Shown: positions 43,589 through 56,746, counted from the stretch's first letter. The stretch is 64,000 nt of DNA from Scilla litardierei (GCA_030789695.1 CM061136.1:131230648-131294647), one strand, 5' to 3'. Numbers and translations are program-made. Notes: generated by a model from the sequence alone, not told the origin.

Positions 43589-46500
43589 ATGGCCTCGAAA
43601 CTCTTTTCCATCCCCTTTCTCCTCTCAATCACATGCCCAATCTCACTCTGCTACACCTTCACCGTATCAAACAATTGCCCTCACATCATCTGGCCCGGGA
43701 CCTTGGCCGGGTCGGGCATGCCCCAGCTCCCCTGGACCGGGTTCACGCTCCACCCGGGCCACTCCGTCCGTATTCCGGCCCCGCCTGGATGGTCGGGCCG
43801 GATATGGGCCCGGACCGGGTGCAAGTTCGACGGTACAGGTGCTGGCACGTGCCAGACGGGTGACTGTGGAGGAAAGATGCAATGCAACGGAATGGGGGCT
43901 CTCCCGCCCGCTACATTGTTCGAGATCACCCTCGGCGAGGGGACGGATCAGGATTACTACGACGTGAGCCTTGTGGACGGGTACAACCTGCCGGTTTACG
44001 CAACACCCAGAGGGCAGCGAGGATCCTGCAACGCTACAGGATGTGCAACTGATCTCAATTCGAGTAATCTTCTTCAACTTACAGATTTTAGGCAGTTGCA
44101 ACCAAAACAGTACTCCATATAAAAGAATCATCAAATGCAGATTGAGTGGAAACAATACCTCATCTAACAGCCAAGCTAGCTGGATATCTGCAATGACATT
44201 GACAGATCGTAAAAATGTTACAGGAGAGAAACTACCAAGCTATAATTGTTTCTAACTGAACACAACAGGAAACACTAGAATTAGAAATTAACTACTGTTT
44301 CTCCCTTGTGGTGCTCTAGTTCTGAAAATAGCACATCAGCATAATCCCATACAAAGGGAACCTCAGAACATGCATTTCAAGATGACGCCAACAACAAACA
44401 TGGCAAAAATGGCCACAATAGCAGTATCACATCATAGTAAGCAATCTGGAAACGTCTGAATGCTTACTGATCTGGAGCCTGTGATGTCTACAGGCTGCCC
44501 AAAAGAGCTTCAGGTGGAAGACGAACGTGGGGTGGTGGCGTGCAAGAGCGCATGTGAAGCATTCGGACTGGACCAGTACTGCTGCAGCGGGCGGTTTGCA
44601 AACCCAACTTCATGCAAGCCTTCTTTCTACTCGACCATCTTTAAGACTGCCTGCCCGAGGGCTTATAGCTATGCTTTTGATGACGGAACGAGCACCTTTA
44701 CTTGCAAGGCCACCGACTACAACATTGTCTTCTGTCCGACGTTTGGGTAAGCATGCATTAGATAAACAAAACTCTCTCCCATTTCAGATACAACACATGA
44801 ATAAGTTTAAGTATCGATTATAAATACAAAGCTATATCTAACATAATTTATAAAGCTATATCTAACATCTATCGATCTATCAACATGGAGAAGATGGTCT
44901 TTAAGATGCAACAACCAGATTTTCATTATCGGTTTTAAGGACTAATGTTCACTTTGTATCAGTTGGCGGATTAACTTACACAGCCAAAGGATGGCAAATC
45001 TTTGATCTTCCACTGTATGTTCAAGAGAACTTAAACCTTTCACGGTATATTCAAGAAACTTAGACCTTTCACACTGTACATGCCCAATTCACCACATATT
45101 GACGGCCTTAAACAACAGGGGCAACACCCTTGCCTTCGTATTAATTTTATCATGTAATATACAAAACAAGGGTCATATTGCGTTACAATATCATTTCCTT
45201 TATCATTTTATAATCTACATCATAGTTCTCTTCGCTGTTATCTTGGGCTTGCTCGTTTATTTATACAGATCTGTATCATGCATGATGCAAATCACTTAAC
45301 AGATACCCACTGGACATTCTTTCATGAGGTGGATTGGTCGAATTAGTCCAGAGGTTGTCACCCTGTGACCACCTCCGCTATATACATAGGCATGTGTACA
45401 TTACATCCACGTAGTTGTCTACCAATCTTAAAAGTAGATAATTTTGAATTTTGGTGTGTTTGGCATTGCTTATAATAAGTGTTTTTATGACTTTTAAAGC
45501 AGAACACCCACCCCCCATGCCCACACACCCACCAATTTACACACACCGATGCACACACACCCCACACACACACACACACTCCATGCACACACACAACCCC
45601 CCACACCCCCCACGCACACACTCCATCCCCACACACCCAATGCATACACCACACACACAACCCACCCACCCCACACACACCCACTCACCCACCCCATGCT
45701 CCATCCCACCCCCAGAGAGAGAGAGAGAGAGAGATGTGAGGAGGGGCAAACCGGTCCAATTTAACACCGTCAGCCCATAATCCGTCACATGATATCAATT
45801 TATCACAAAATGAACCTCAGAATATTTACTTAAAAATGGCCCAAACATGAGGGTATTTTTATGCAATTAACCCTTTTTAAAATTGATTGCCAAACATCTT
45901 TTTGGTGTGTGTGCGTGGGGTGTGTGCATGGGGTGTGTGCATTGGTGTGTGTAAATTGGTGGGTGTGTGTGCATGTGGTGTGGATGTGTGTGTATGGGGG
46001 TGGGGGTGTGCATGGAGTAGGTGGGTGGGTGTGCATTGGTGTGTGTGCATGGGGGTGTGGGTGACACCAGTGTTCTATATCGGTCCGATATCCGATACAT
46101 CGGACGCAATATCGGTTTTATCACTAGGCCGATATGATATGCGCTTATATATAGATATTTCCAATATTTTGGGAAATATCGCCGCAATATCGGGTTGCGG
46201 CCAATACCGCGGCCGATATCGTCGCAATATCGAGTTACGACCAATATCGTGGCCGATATATCACTTTGAAATATCAACCGCAATTCATAACTTTTTAAAA
46301 ATAAAGTTAACGGGTCGGTCTATCTAAAAGTGGATCCGACCCGAGTCACCCGACCCAATCATTTACTTAAAACGACAAGAGCCATCGGAATTTTAAGAGA
46401 TAATCCCTGCTTTTTCCTAATTCTAATCACGCCGCTACGCTCCTCTCGACACTGCTCCTTACGCCGCGCAGCTCAGCTCAGCTCCGTCCGGCGAAAATTT

Positions 46501-49500
46501 TCGACGACAATCAATTGAGCTTCGGAGTCCGGCATTCAATCTTTGCCAGGAAATGTTTTCCGATCAAGGAGTAGTCGAGCCCTTTTTCAATTTTTCATTT
46601 TTTCATTTTTTTCAGTTTGATTTATTCCCTTCCAGTTTTGGGTTTTTTTCCGTCGATCGACTTTAACATCTGGTGTTCGATCTTCGCAAGGGATTTTCTA
46701 ATCAAGTTTAGTATTTACTACTTAGTATTCTTTCTCCTTTTCATTTTTTTCATTTTTTCATTTTTTTCTTTTTCTGAATTTTTTCGGTTGTTGGTTTTTT
46801 ATTCCAGCGTTTGTTCTTCTCAAGAGAGGGTTTTCCAATCAAGGTGAGTATTTTTTCCTTTTTTCCATTTTAAATTTTTTTTTCAATTTATGATTTTCAT
46901 CTTTACACTGTTAATATTGATCCACGTGAATCATATTTTGTGGCTATTTAACTCGCTTGGTTTGTGATCACTTAAAGAAATATTCTACCAAGTGGATGAC
47001 CAGTATTCACGTTTAATGATGTAAGTATACTCAAAACATACTTTTATTTGAGTTTCTATAGTTTATATTTTCTTAGACACATATGCCTTTATTTGACATC
47101 AATTTTTAGCCTCTGATATGATTCTCCGATATTTAGTCAATATCCCCGATATTCATGTTTAACGAGATAAGTATAACCAAAACATACTTGTATTTGAGTC
47201 AGTATAGTTTATATCTTCTTAGATACATCTTTGCTTATATATAAGCCTCCGATATGACACTTCGATATTTAGTCAATATTTCTAATATATCCCCGATATC
47301 CGCAATCCGATATCAAATTTCCTAGGCCGATACGCGATCGATATCCGATATTTAGAACACTGGGTGACACCCACACGCACATACGCACGCACACGCACAC
47401 GCGCACTCACACACACACACCAATGCACACACACCCATCCCAAGCACACACCGATGCACACACCCATGCGCATACCCATGCACACCCTAACCCTAACATA
47501 CCCAATGCGCGCACACATGCAAGCACCCACACCCCATGCACATACCCACCCACCAATGCGTGCACACACACACCCATGCACACAACACACCCCACCCATG
47601 CACACCCCCCATGCAAGCACCCACACCCTACGCACGCGCACACACCCACCCCCATGCAAGCACACCCCCCATACATCCAAGCACCCCACCCCCCATGCAT
47701 TCACCGACCCACCCAATGCACACAAGCCACCCCACCCATGCACACACCCCCCCACGCGCACACACCCACCCACACCACATGCACCCCCATGCACCCACCT
47801 ACCCCAATGCGTGCACACACCCCCACTCCAAGCACACACACCCCACGTGCGCATGCATACACCCCCATGCACACACCCCCATCACCCTATGCACACACAC
47901 CCGAGAGAGAGATAGAATCTGTAGAGATAGAGAGAATTGGAGGGGAGAGAGAATCTGTAGAGAGAGAAATGGGAAAGTTAGAGAGAGAGAGAATCGGTAG
48001 AGAGAGGATGTGTAGAGAGAGTATGTGAGTGTGTGAGTGTGTGAGTGTGAGGGAGAGAGAGGGAGAGAGAGTTGGCTGGAATGAGAGGAGGGGTATTTCC
48101 GTCCAAATTTATTGTTTTCTGGACGGAAAATTAAAAAAGGTATCAACTTGAAACCGGAGCCAAACGTTTGGGTATTAAAATTGATCAAAGTGAATATCAT
48201 GGTAGTTACTTTAAAATGGCCCAAACGTGAGGGTATTTTTATGCAATTTACCCTTTAAAAAGGACTTTGGGATACGCAAAAGACAAAAAACTGCTTTTCT
48301 AATACATTTGTTTCTTTTGACTTTGTAAAAACCAAAAATCCACTTCTCTTTCCTCTAGTATTTTCCTCCTCCTTGTCTCACTAAATACGTTCTCTAACTG
48401 AAATAATTTCATTCTCTTTTTTCCTTGACTATTTAAAAAAAGCATATAGAATCTTATCCAAGTCTTTTTTTATTTAAATACTAATTTTTACTAATAAGCC
48501 CTTAAAAAATTTAAAATTATCAAACACCTAATTTAGTTAAAAGCCATCTTCCAAAAAACACTTTGGATACAGGTATGATTGGCATTGCTTTTGCTTCTAA
48601 AAATTTTCTTTTGAGAAGACTTCCTTAGAAGTGCTTTTTTTAAAGAGCTTTTAGATAAATTATATGTTTGGTGGTTTTGGAATTCTAAGTGCTTAACAAA
48701 TAATAATATTTGAAATAAGCTTGTTCTAAAATATTAGATAACAATAGATATGCACGAAAAGTGCAGGTAAGATTTTTAAAAATAGATAGGGAATACAAAG
48801 AGGAATATGAAAGTTCTCAGTTAGAGATAGGATTTATTGAGGTGTCATCATGGTGAGAAAAAAAAACAAGAAAAATAGAGAATGAGTTTACGGCTTTTAC
48901 AGTGAAAAGCTAAGATTCGGTTTGGCATTGTTTAAAATAAGTGTTTTCACAACTTTTAAAGCAAATAAGTCTTTTATTTGAAAAAACAGATGTTGATTAC
49001 CAATTTGAGAAGGTAGTGTAGGAATAAGTTAAAGCCAAAAGGCTACTCTTTTGAGAATCAACTTGTTTTGACTTCTCCTTTAAAAGTCAAAAAACGATGT
49101 CCTCTTTTCTTTCCTGTTTTTTCTTTTAAGTGACACCACATTTCACCAACTAATTTTTTTTCCATTTTTCCTCTTTTATATCTAAATATATCTAGACTCT
49201 TATCTAAACTCGCTTACATAAAGTTTAGAACCTTATTCTAATATTTTATATTCATACATAAATTCTTCTAATAAGCACTTGGAGATTTAAATTACCAAAC
49301 ACGAAATTTATCAGAAAACCCACCACTATAGAGTACTTTTAGAGAGATCATTTTTCAGTACTTTGTAAAAGTACTTTTAGAGAGATCATTTTTCAGTACT
49401 TTGTAAAAGAAAAAATAACACCAAACACAATCTAAAAATTAGCTTCAAAAAAAAGTGACATCTGCTTTTCCCCACGTCCTTTCTAAAATCAATTACTAAA

Positions 49501-50557
49501 TATCCCATTCTTCGGGGAAAAATAGTTATTTGCTTTAAAAGCCATAAAGCGTCTATTATATAAGCAATACCAAATGCACCCTAACTCTTTTCCAAACGGA
49601 CATTTAAAAGCAAAAACTACAACAAGCACACCCATGGCTTCTCTGAAAGTACTTATTTCACTTATTTGCATATATTATTTTATGTATCTCCACCAATTTA
49701 CAGCTATGCCTTCAACCATGCAGTAAATCCTAAACCTTGCCATGTTTCACCACTCGTCCACCTTAATAGTCAATCTGTCTCTTTTTCTCACTGCCATTGC
49801 TTCTTTTTTCTAATGTCAACTTCAACAGGACCATGTTTTTCATACCCTTCCCTCATCTCTTACTTATTTTGCATCAGAGAACATTCCCCGCCACTTTCTC
49901 AAACCTGATCCTGCAGGCCTAATAATCCCAATCCGTCCAGCACTAGTTTTATACCGACGCAATTCATACGCTTACTCTAGTGTATTTATTTCTCAATCTT
50001 CACATTAGCTCTAATGAACTGAGAGGGTCTTCAGCAAGACACAGGAAAAGGCCAGCCTAATTTGATTGAGAGGAAACTTGCTTTTGATAGATAACAGTCA
50101 CTTTTAAAATAAAAGTGAAAATATCCTAGAGCAGACTACATCAAAAAGAAAATAAATTGTGCTGATCTTTCCTCTATTTTGGCCTTCTTTGTGTGCACAC
50201 AAGTGCAGTGTTCACATCTGTGAGGGTTAGCAGTTGTGAGGCACACTGGCAAGATGGGACTAAACTACGGCTTACTTCATTTAAGCGTTAAATATATGCA
50301 GGACGAGGAGGTCAAATGGATATGCTGATGGAGAACCTTCTGGTGGCATTGTTGGCCAACCAACTGGTTATTCTGGTGGCCAACCTACTGACAATTCGAG
50401 TGACAAACCAACCAGTTATTCTACCGGCCAACCTAATTATTGGAATGGTGATGAAGGTGGCGATCAGGATATCACTTCATCTGCAAGCTCCCAAAAGATC
50501 CACCTAGTTTTTTCCGCCGTAACCACCCTCTTCATTGCATTGGTTATGATTAAGTAA
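43589..50557 (+). CDS. thaumatin-like protein (PR-5 family) with predicted GPI-anchored tail, three exons
   Basis: Exons are 43589-44063, 44494-44746 and 50302-50557, with GT-AG borders and compatible phases; joined they give 327 codons plus stop. Residues 1 to about 21 form a signal peptide (MASKLFSIPFLLSI). The thaumatin domain has all 16 cysteines (CDS residues 30 to about 240), an ARTGCKFDGTGAGTCQTGDC block, DYYDVSLVDGYNLP, and CKSACEAFGLDQYCC. Exon 3 adds repeated GQPT motifs and a hydrophobic end (LVFSAVTTLFIALVMI) after small residues TSSASS, fitting a GPI-anchor signal. The protein would be secreted to the cell surface or wall; family members act in defence or development. Reading through the intron-2 donor (GGGTAAGC) instead stops at 44748-44750, giving a 243-aa secreted form. 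Splicing is inferred, not observed. Confidence 0.88.
44064..44493 (+). other. intron 1 of the thaumatin-like gene
   Basis: 430 bp with donor A|GTAATC and acceptor TCTACAG|GC, phase 1. Splicing restores TDLNSSCPKELQV, the expected continuation of the domain. Confidence 0.85.
45495..45735. repeat. CACACCCA/CATGCACACA minisatellite followed by a GA run
   Basis: A CA-rich minisatellite with ACACACCC and ATGCACAC units, ending in (GA)n at about 45715-45735. Long His/Thr/Pro frames on both strands are by-products of the repeat. Confidence 0.85.
45905..46067. repeat. GTGTGTGCATGGGG minisatellite (inverted relative to its neighbours)
   Basis: The GT-rich mirror of the CA blocks at 45495 and 47371. 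The hAT MITE inserted exactly at its junction with the following CA block. Confidence 0.85.
46068..47362. mobile_element. non-autonomous hAT element (CAGTGTTCTA ends)
   Basis: Terminal inverted repeats CAGTGTTCTATATCGG and CAGTGTTCTAAATATCGG are flanked by the perfect 8-bp duplication GGTGACAC (46060-46067, 47363-47370). Subterminal regions are rich in CGATATC-type motifs. The ends closely resemble those of the larger hAT element at 52369-56746, so it is probably a deletion derivative of that family. No transposase is present. Confidence 0.9.
47371..48070. repeat. CA-rich minisatellite (47371-47905) followed by GA-rich tract (47906-48070)
   Basis: CACACCCATGC and CACACGCAC units, then GAGAGAGA with GAATCTGTAGAGA repeats. 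It mirrors the order at 45495-45735. The following sequence ATGGCCCAAACGTGAGGGTA (48216) also matches the one after the first block (45837), showing a duplicated module. Confidence 0.8.
48570..49590. mobile_element. MITE remnants with TTTGGCATTGCTT-type ends
   Basis: GTTTGGCATTG-like sequence followed by AAAATAAGTGTTTT and TTTTAAAGC occurs at about 45458, 48580 and 48908. The inverted form (TAAGCAATACCAAATGCACC) is at 49559-49580. The last two may be the ends of one element (48900-49585). Target duplications were not resolved. Confidence 0.45.
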
Positions 50558-52360
50558 TTTGAGATTGAAATGAGCGAGATGAACCAGAACCTACTGCCAG
50601 GAGAAAGGAAGAGCTTGCAGATTTTCCTCGCAGTATAGGAACTCAAACCAGAGACATAGAGGAAGCACAAAATGAACCAGAGAACAAGGTCAGCATCCAC
50701 TACCATGTGATGGCTGTGAATTTAAAAACAAGATGGAATAGACTTACAGTACAAGAATCTTGAGGTCATCACAGTAAATTCATTGTAACTATATGTATAT
50801 GATGTACCAAGCCATGTATCAAACAAATGAACTGACGGATGGAAATAGATGAGAAGATTTTCATGACAGTTCACACGATACTGCAATTGACAGTATTATT
50901 AATAATCTAAAAAAGAAAAGAAGTAGATTTGCATTGTTGAATGATTACATGATGTTATATGGCAGATTGTTATTATATTCCCCTTGGCATCATCCTGCAA
51001 CTCAATAATCGCACATGGGGATTCGCATGCAAACCCTAATGATCTTTGCGTATACAAAGAATTTATTATTTTCTGAAACACTACTAAAGTCATCATACTT
51101 GAATGTAATAAAGAAATAACATTGAGCATTTGCTCATAAATAAATCTGACGTATGCAAAATCATCTAAATATCTTATCGTTGGAGTTAGTTAATGGAAAT
51201 TCTACAAACAGCTTCAATATTTTATACACACCTGATGCTAACAGGGAAGAGGAGCTGAAGAGACCAGATGATACTCACAGAAGGGCATACCCAAAAGAGA
51301 TGAGACATGTAAAGACAAAGCTAAACAGGAATTCATGAACACTTAAAGGAGTAACTAACTGGAGATGCATAATATTATAATGAGTTTGTATCGTGTGCAA
51401 GATCCATTGAAACTACATGTATATGCTTCACAAAATTTGTGAATGGAAGAGTTCATGACAACAAATTGGAAGAGAAATTTTGAGGAGAATATATTAATAT
51501 GTACAATATAGAATCCTACAACGGTACTAAATATCAATGCCTCTGATGAGTATATAGTTAAGGTATTCCATCTAGTTTTGAGCACAAGGGGTACCAGGAA
51601 ATAGTTTTTGAGGGGATTGTGCAAAAAAATCAGCAAGAATGTGCGTACAAGATATTAGAGTTGGAACTAAAACTTCTGATATGGCAACTTACATGGCACT
51701 CCAGTTTTTAGTAGTCCACACCAGATTTATGTACCCATAAGCATATGTTGAGCAGTTTTCATTTATTGCCAAAGAGTAGATGATCTGGAAGTAGGATAGC
51801 CAAGAAAAGAAACAGAAACCACACTGCCTAGATTTATCAAATTTAATTTGTTACAGCTAAATTTAAGGGAGAATAATAGCCTTGTACTGAAATACAACTT
51901 TCATTTTCTTGCCTTGTAAAAATCAAGGGGGGCATGTTGTAGATTTTTTGCCTTTAGAAATATATGTGAGGGGTATTATCTGCTTTTTGGCAGTTTGAAA
52001 CCCGGAGGAAGGGCCTGCCCTGTCCTCCCCGAGTTTTACTTCTACCCTCGAGTAGGCATGCAACTAGATAAAAAATTGAGGAGGTAAAGTATTTTTTAAA
52101 ATGAAAATGTCTCCTACAATTGCTAAACATGCAGAAACATGTCAAACTGGCAGTTTATAACAATTCTACTTTGACATGTAAAACTAGTACAATGAGATCT
52201 GTATTCTGTGGTTATCCTTTTCCTCGTTCATACAAGCAAATGGGTGGTATATGTAGCAGTCTAAAACATACATGATATCATTGTGACCACTTTTCTTTTT
52301 GTTCTCTAAATGTTATAACAAGATGCTCACATATATGCCTTTGAACAGATATTTGGTTAA
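50558..52360. other. 3' flank of the thaumatin-like gene, intergenic
   Basis: The first few hundred bases are the presumed 3' UTR. The rest is AT-rich, and no gene or defined repeat is supported. Confidence 0.55.
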
Positions 52361-52368
52361 CATGGGAA

Positions 52369-52621
52369 CAGTGTTTTAAATATTGGCCGATAAGGCCCGA
52401 TTTATCGATATCGGACCCATTCCGATCTGTTACCGTGAAAGTTGGAAGGAAAAATCCCGATATTTATATTTATCGGCCATATCAGCTAATATATCGGGCC
52501 AATAACGGCCGATAAGGGCAATTATTGTTCATAGCGATTTGCAAATTTTTTTAAACGTGTTTGGATCAATTCGATACAAACCCATTTGATTAGACCACAG
52601 ACGCCCCAAATCCTCGCGTTA

Positions 52622-52670
<49 letters not shown>

Positions 52671-55600
52671 TCTCTCCCTCCCTCCCTCCCCCGATCCGTT
52701 CGCTTGTCTGACGATTCTTCTGGTTTTTATGTTTCGATTCTTCGCTCGTCCTCGGCCGACGAAAACTTTAGGTAAATCGAAAAAGTGTTCCTAATTTTTT
52801 CAACTTAATTCTAAAGTTTTTGCAGGTTTTTTGGAAAAAATTTCATTACTTCTTCGCTCTCTTCTTCTTCTTCTTCCTTCTCTGCATCTGATGTCACTTC
52901 TTCTTCTTCCTCCTCTTCTTCTTCTTCGCTGCGGCTGTTGCCGCTTCTTCTTTTCTTCGTTGTGGCAGCTGCCGCTTCTTCTTATTCTTTGATTTTTCTG
53001 ATGTTGGGTTGAGATTTGAGACTTGAGATGATATTCTTGGATAATGTTGTTGGGTTAAGGCTTGAGAAATTTTTTTCCGATGACGATATTGATCTCAGAA
53101 AAAATTGCCGGTTGGAGAAATATTATTTCGATGATGACATTGTTGATTGTTCTCATGTTCTGCGAATAATATTGTTGGGTTGAGACTTGAGAAATATTTA
53201 TTTTGATGACGACATTGTTCTGAGAAAATAATAAATATTGTTGGGTTGAAAAATTTTATTTCGATGATGATAGTGTTCTGGAAAAATTGTGGGATGTATA
53301 TAGATGATTATAATCTCTGTAGTCAAGTATTGGGCCATAATATTGCATTATTGCCTTATTGGAGATATTTTGATGATGACATTGGTTCATGCATTCACTT
53401 GTATAATTGGATAACTTGGCTTATTGGATATTTGGAATTTTGGATTATTGGATAATGGATATTGTATCAGTTTTGGGTTGACACTTGGCATGGAGATTAT
53501 GGCGTGGATATTGTCCCTTACCGGCTACTGCATATGTCCGATTCTTGACTATAGAGATTGATACAATGATATTACTTTTGGGCTACAAATAGAGACATTG
53601 TCTCCTGATTTTTGAATATATAATATGTACATGAAATTCACACAATGATTTACAGGCATGACTCATTAGTCATAATATGTTTTATTATTTTTTGATATGT
53701 TTTACTTTTTGTAAATTTTTTATATCTTAAATTTTAATTTAATAATTTTTCAATATTTGTGATATTTAACAATAGATATCAAAAATGTCTTCAGGAGCAT
53801 CTAGCAAGACATCATCAACTACAGGAGGAACAAATTTTTGGGATCATTAGGAGAGGTTGGCATCTACTATAGTGAGGTGCAAGTTTTGTGAGCATGTCAT
53901 GAACGATGGTGTTAGCCGTTTAAGACCCGTCTTGCATGAAAGAAAGGAAATGTCGCTCCTTACACAAAGTTCCTGAGAAGGTTAGGCTGAATGTCATTGA
54001 TGCATTAAAAGACATACAGCCATCGAAAGAGTTGAAGGAATCAAAGCTTCAAGCTCTTAGAGATGAGGAAGCCACACGGTCATTGAAAAAGGTGAAGGAA
54101 TCAATACTTCAAGCTCTTAGAGATGAGGTGATGATTAGAGATGAGCATGTTAAAGTGGAGTCCTCTCATGATGCCAGTCATGGTTATATAAGTCAAAAGT
54201 TCGAAGGACCGATGAACAAACATGTACAAGAAGCTGGAGCGGCTGTGGAAGGATAAAGGAAAATGAGTGCAAACCCCCCTTAGTGAACATTGGAAGGAAG
54301 AAACAAAAGATGCATACAAGCTGATCACACGATACATTTTTGAGACAGGTTCACCATTTTTATGGTGAATCATTCATCTTTTGGACAGATGTTGTAAGCT
54401 ATTAGTAAATATAGACCGAATTTAAAAGTCTTACATATTACGAGATAGCTGAAAAGTATCTTCCTAAGAAAGTAGTTTCTAAGGAGAAGTTGGAATCTTT
54501 TCTTGAGACATGTAGGCTGCATGGTCGTAGTCTTATGACAGATTGTTGACTGACAAGAGGGGTATGAGCATAATGAATATTGTCATTCATGCTTATGCAG
54601 GAACGATATTCTATGATTCTGAGAACACATCTAATGATGTGCATGATGACAAATATATCTATGATCTAGTGAATGCAACAATTGAGAAGTTGGAAGAACA
54701 ATCTATCATGCAAATAGCGACCAACTATGCATCGAACAATATGGCTGCAGTGAAATTGTTAGTTTTGATGCGTCTCAATTTCTAGACTTCTTGTGCTGCA
54801 CACATTGAACCTTTTATTGTAGAATATTGGAAAACGCAAGCATATCTGCAATGCAATTTTAGATGCAAGAGTTGTCACAGTCTACATGTATGTCCACACC
54901 ATTATTCTTGATATGATTAGGGGACAGATTGGGACGAACTTATTAGGCCTGGTGTTATCTGCTTTGCTATAACCTTTTTTCATGCATAGCTTGCAAGAGA
55001 CGTCCAAATAAAGGCTTTTGTCAATTCAACTGAATAAGAGTTTGAAGTTCTCCGGGACTCCTCGAGCAAGAAGCGTAAAAAACAAATATCTAATCTAATT
55101 TCAATTTGTTATTTAGTTCACATACTATCGCAATTAAAAGTTAATTAATTGATGTTTTTGATTAACTTTGTCCTTTATATGTTACATCATCATCAATAGC
55201 CATTTATTTTGAAAGAACGTGACATTGGCATTGAACAATGTTCTTCGAAGGGTAGATAGTGACACTCCATCAATAGGGTGGTTGTCTGGAGACTAGGACA
55301 TAAGCAAGAAAGAGATCGTGATTAATTTGAAGCATAATGAGAAAATAGTCAGGACGATCTCCATTCTAATTAATAAAAGATGGAATGATAAGCTGAAGAC
55401 TCATTTACACAAACAGGTCATTTATTGAACTCGTATTTTTATTATCAAAGACGAGAGGCTATTGCTGGATATGACGCCTTTGCAGATGGATTCACAGAGT
55501 ACATGTTTAAGATGTATGTCCATGATCCTGAGATGCAAGACAAAAATAGTTTCCAATTGCCTCTGTATCAAAATCAAAGCAGATCTTTTGGTAGGAAAGT

Positions 55601-56746
55601 AGCGCAAAGGCAAACTAAAATCATGCACTTGATCCATGTATAGCTAAGAAAATAATATCAATATTCTTTTATATCAGTTTTTAATATTTTAAAATTAGAC
55701 TAATTAAAAGAAATATAAAATTGGTTTTTTATTTTTGGTTACTTAGTGGCTTTTGCATGATGGTACAACGCCTGATTTGAAGATGGCTACGAAAATTTTG
55801 GGATTAACCACTATCTCGAGTGGTTGTGAAAGAAATTGAAGTGTTTTTAGATGGTAAAAATTTTAATAAATTTTCTTTTATACCATCCATTCATCATAAA
55901 CTCATTTCTCATGAAGACAAATTGGTTAATGTATTTTTCATTAACAGATTCACACAAAAAGAAAGAATAAACTGAAAGAAAGATTTGAGAGCAGAAACAT
56001 GGTATCTTATCTGCTCGGTCCATGATGGAAGGCAAGATGGCCAAGTGGATGGTTTTAAAATCAGTTAATGCTTCTATTGCTTCAAATGAAGAGATTGATG
56101 ATGACGTCTTTCTTGAAGAAAGGTTGACATGAAGGCAAGTTGAAGAAGTGATGTGGGTTAATCCAACGTCAAGAGCTAGTAAAAGATTAAAGACTTCAAA
56201 GAAAGAAAAAGTCATCGCATGATCATCAAGTGGATGGGGAAGAAGCAAATGCTTGAGGAGGCTGTAGGTTCTAATTCATGGATTAAATCATCTTCTTCAG
56301 ATTGTTAACCTTCATCTGATGCGGAATATGCTAAGATATTCGTCCAAGAGATTTGAGCAGAATGAGCTTGTTACATAATGTAGGGGCAAGAGATGTGCGC
56401 AAATGAGCTTGTAACATAATGTAGAGGTAAGTCACTCTTTCTGGTAATCGCTTAATTCATTTTATATTTATCAGTATTTTAAATTTTACTATTTTGTTAA
56501 TTTGTAGACTTGTAGTATTACATACTATTATGTTAGTGATTGCGCTTAATGTATTTATCGTAACTTTATGTTATCATATTGATGATATTTTGGTGATATG
56601 AGCAAACATAGATATTTATGATATTATAATTGTATATGTATACTATCCGATACGAGTGATCCGATATTGACGTGTGTCCTCAATTTATCCTCCGATATCC
56701 GATATCTGATATGAAAATTAGCAGATATCTGATATTTAAAACCTTG
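52369..56746 (+). mobile_element. hAT transposon with degenerate transposase
   Basis: Ends CAGTGTTTTAAATATTGGC and CAAGGTTTTAAATATCAG (read inward) form imperfect inverted repeats, flanked by the perfect 8-bp duplication CATGGGAA (52361-52368, 56747-56754). Subterminal CGATA/TATCGG repeats, a (TC)n tract (52624-52690) and CTTCTT-rich leader sequence precede the transposase remnant. Length (4.4 kb) and content fit an originally autonomous element. Confidence 0.92.
53785..56307 (+). pseudogene. hAT transposase pseudogene
   Basis: The likely start is ATG at 53785. An N-terminal BED-type zinc finger remnant is visible (ERLASTIVRCKFCEHVMND), then VPEKVRLNVIDALKDI and a duplicated SKLQALRDEEAT/SILQALRDEVMI stretch. 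The catalytic region follows in pieces: YYEIAEKYLPKKVVSKEKLE, the DxWLTRG-like segment near 54540, and KLEEQSIMQIATNYASNNMA and CAAHIEPFI around 54680-54810. The C-terminal dimerisation region is traceable as DGTTPDLKMATKILGLTTIS then SGCERN near 55830. Numerous stops and frameshifts inactivate it. The transposase of such elements cuts at the terminal repeats and makes 8-bp duplications. Confidence 0.85.

Larger units (their letters stand above)
44747..50301 (+). other. intron 2 of the thaumatin-like gene, transposon-filled
   Basis: Donor GG|GTAAGC and acceptor ATGCAG|GACGAGG, about 5.55 kb. It contains CA/GT minisatellite blocks, a hAT MITE, a duplicated module and MITE remnants. 44760-45440 and 49600-50290 show nothing recognisable. 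Confidence 0.7.

Noticed and set aside
43667..44155. 162-codon frame antisense to the thaumatin-like gene
   Set aside because: A shadow of exon 1; the plus-strand frame has the full cysteine pattern, signal peptide and matching splice sites.
45358..48028. Long His/Thr/Pro and Cys/Gly/Val frames on both strands
   Set aside because: By-products of CA/GT minisatellite, open in several frames at once.
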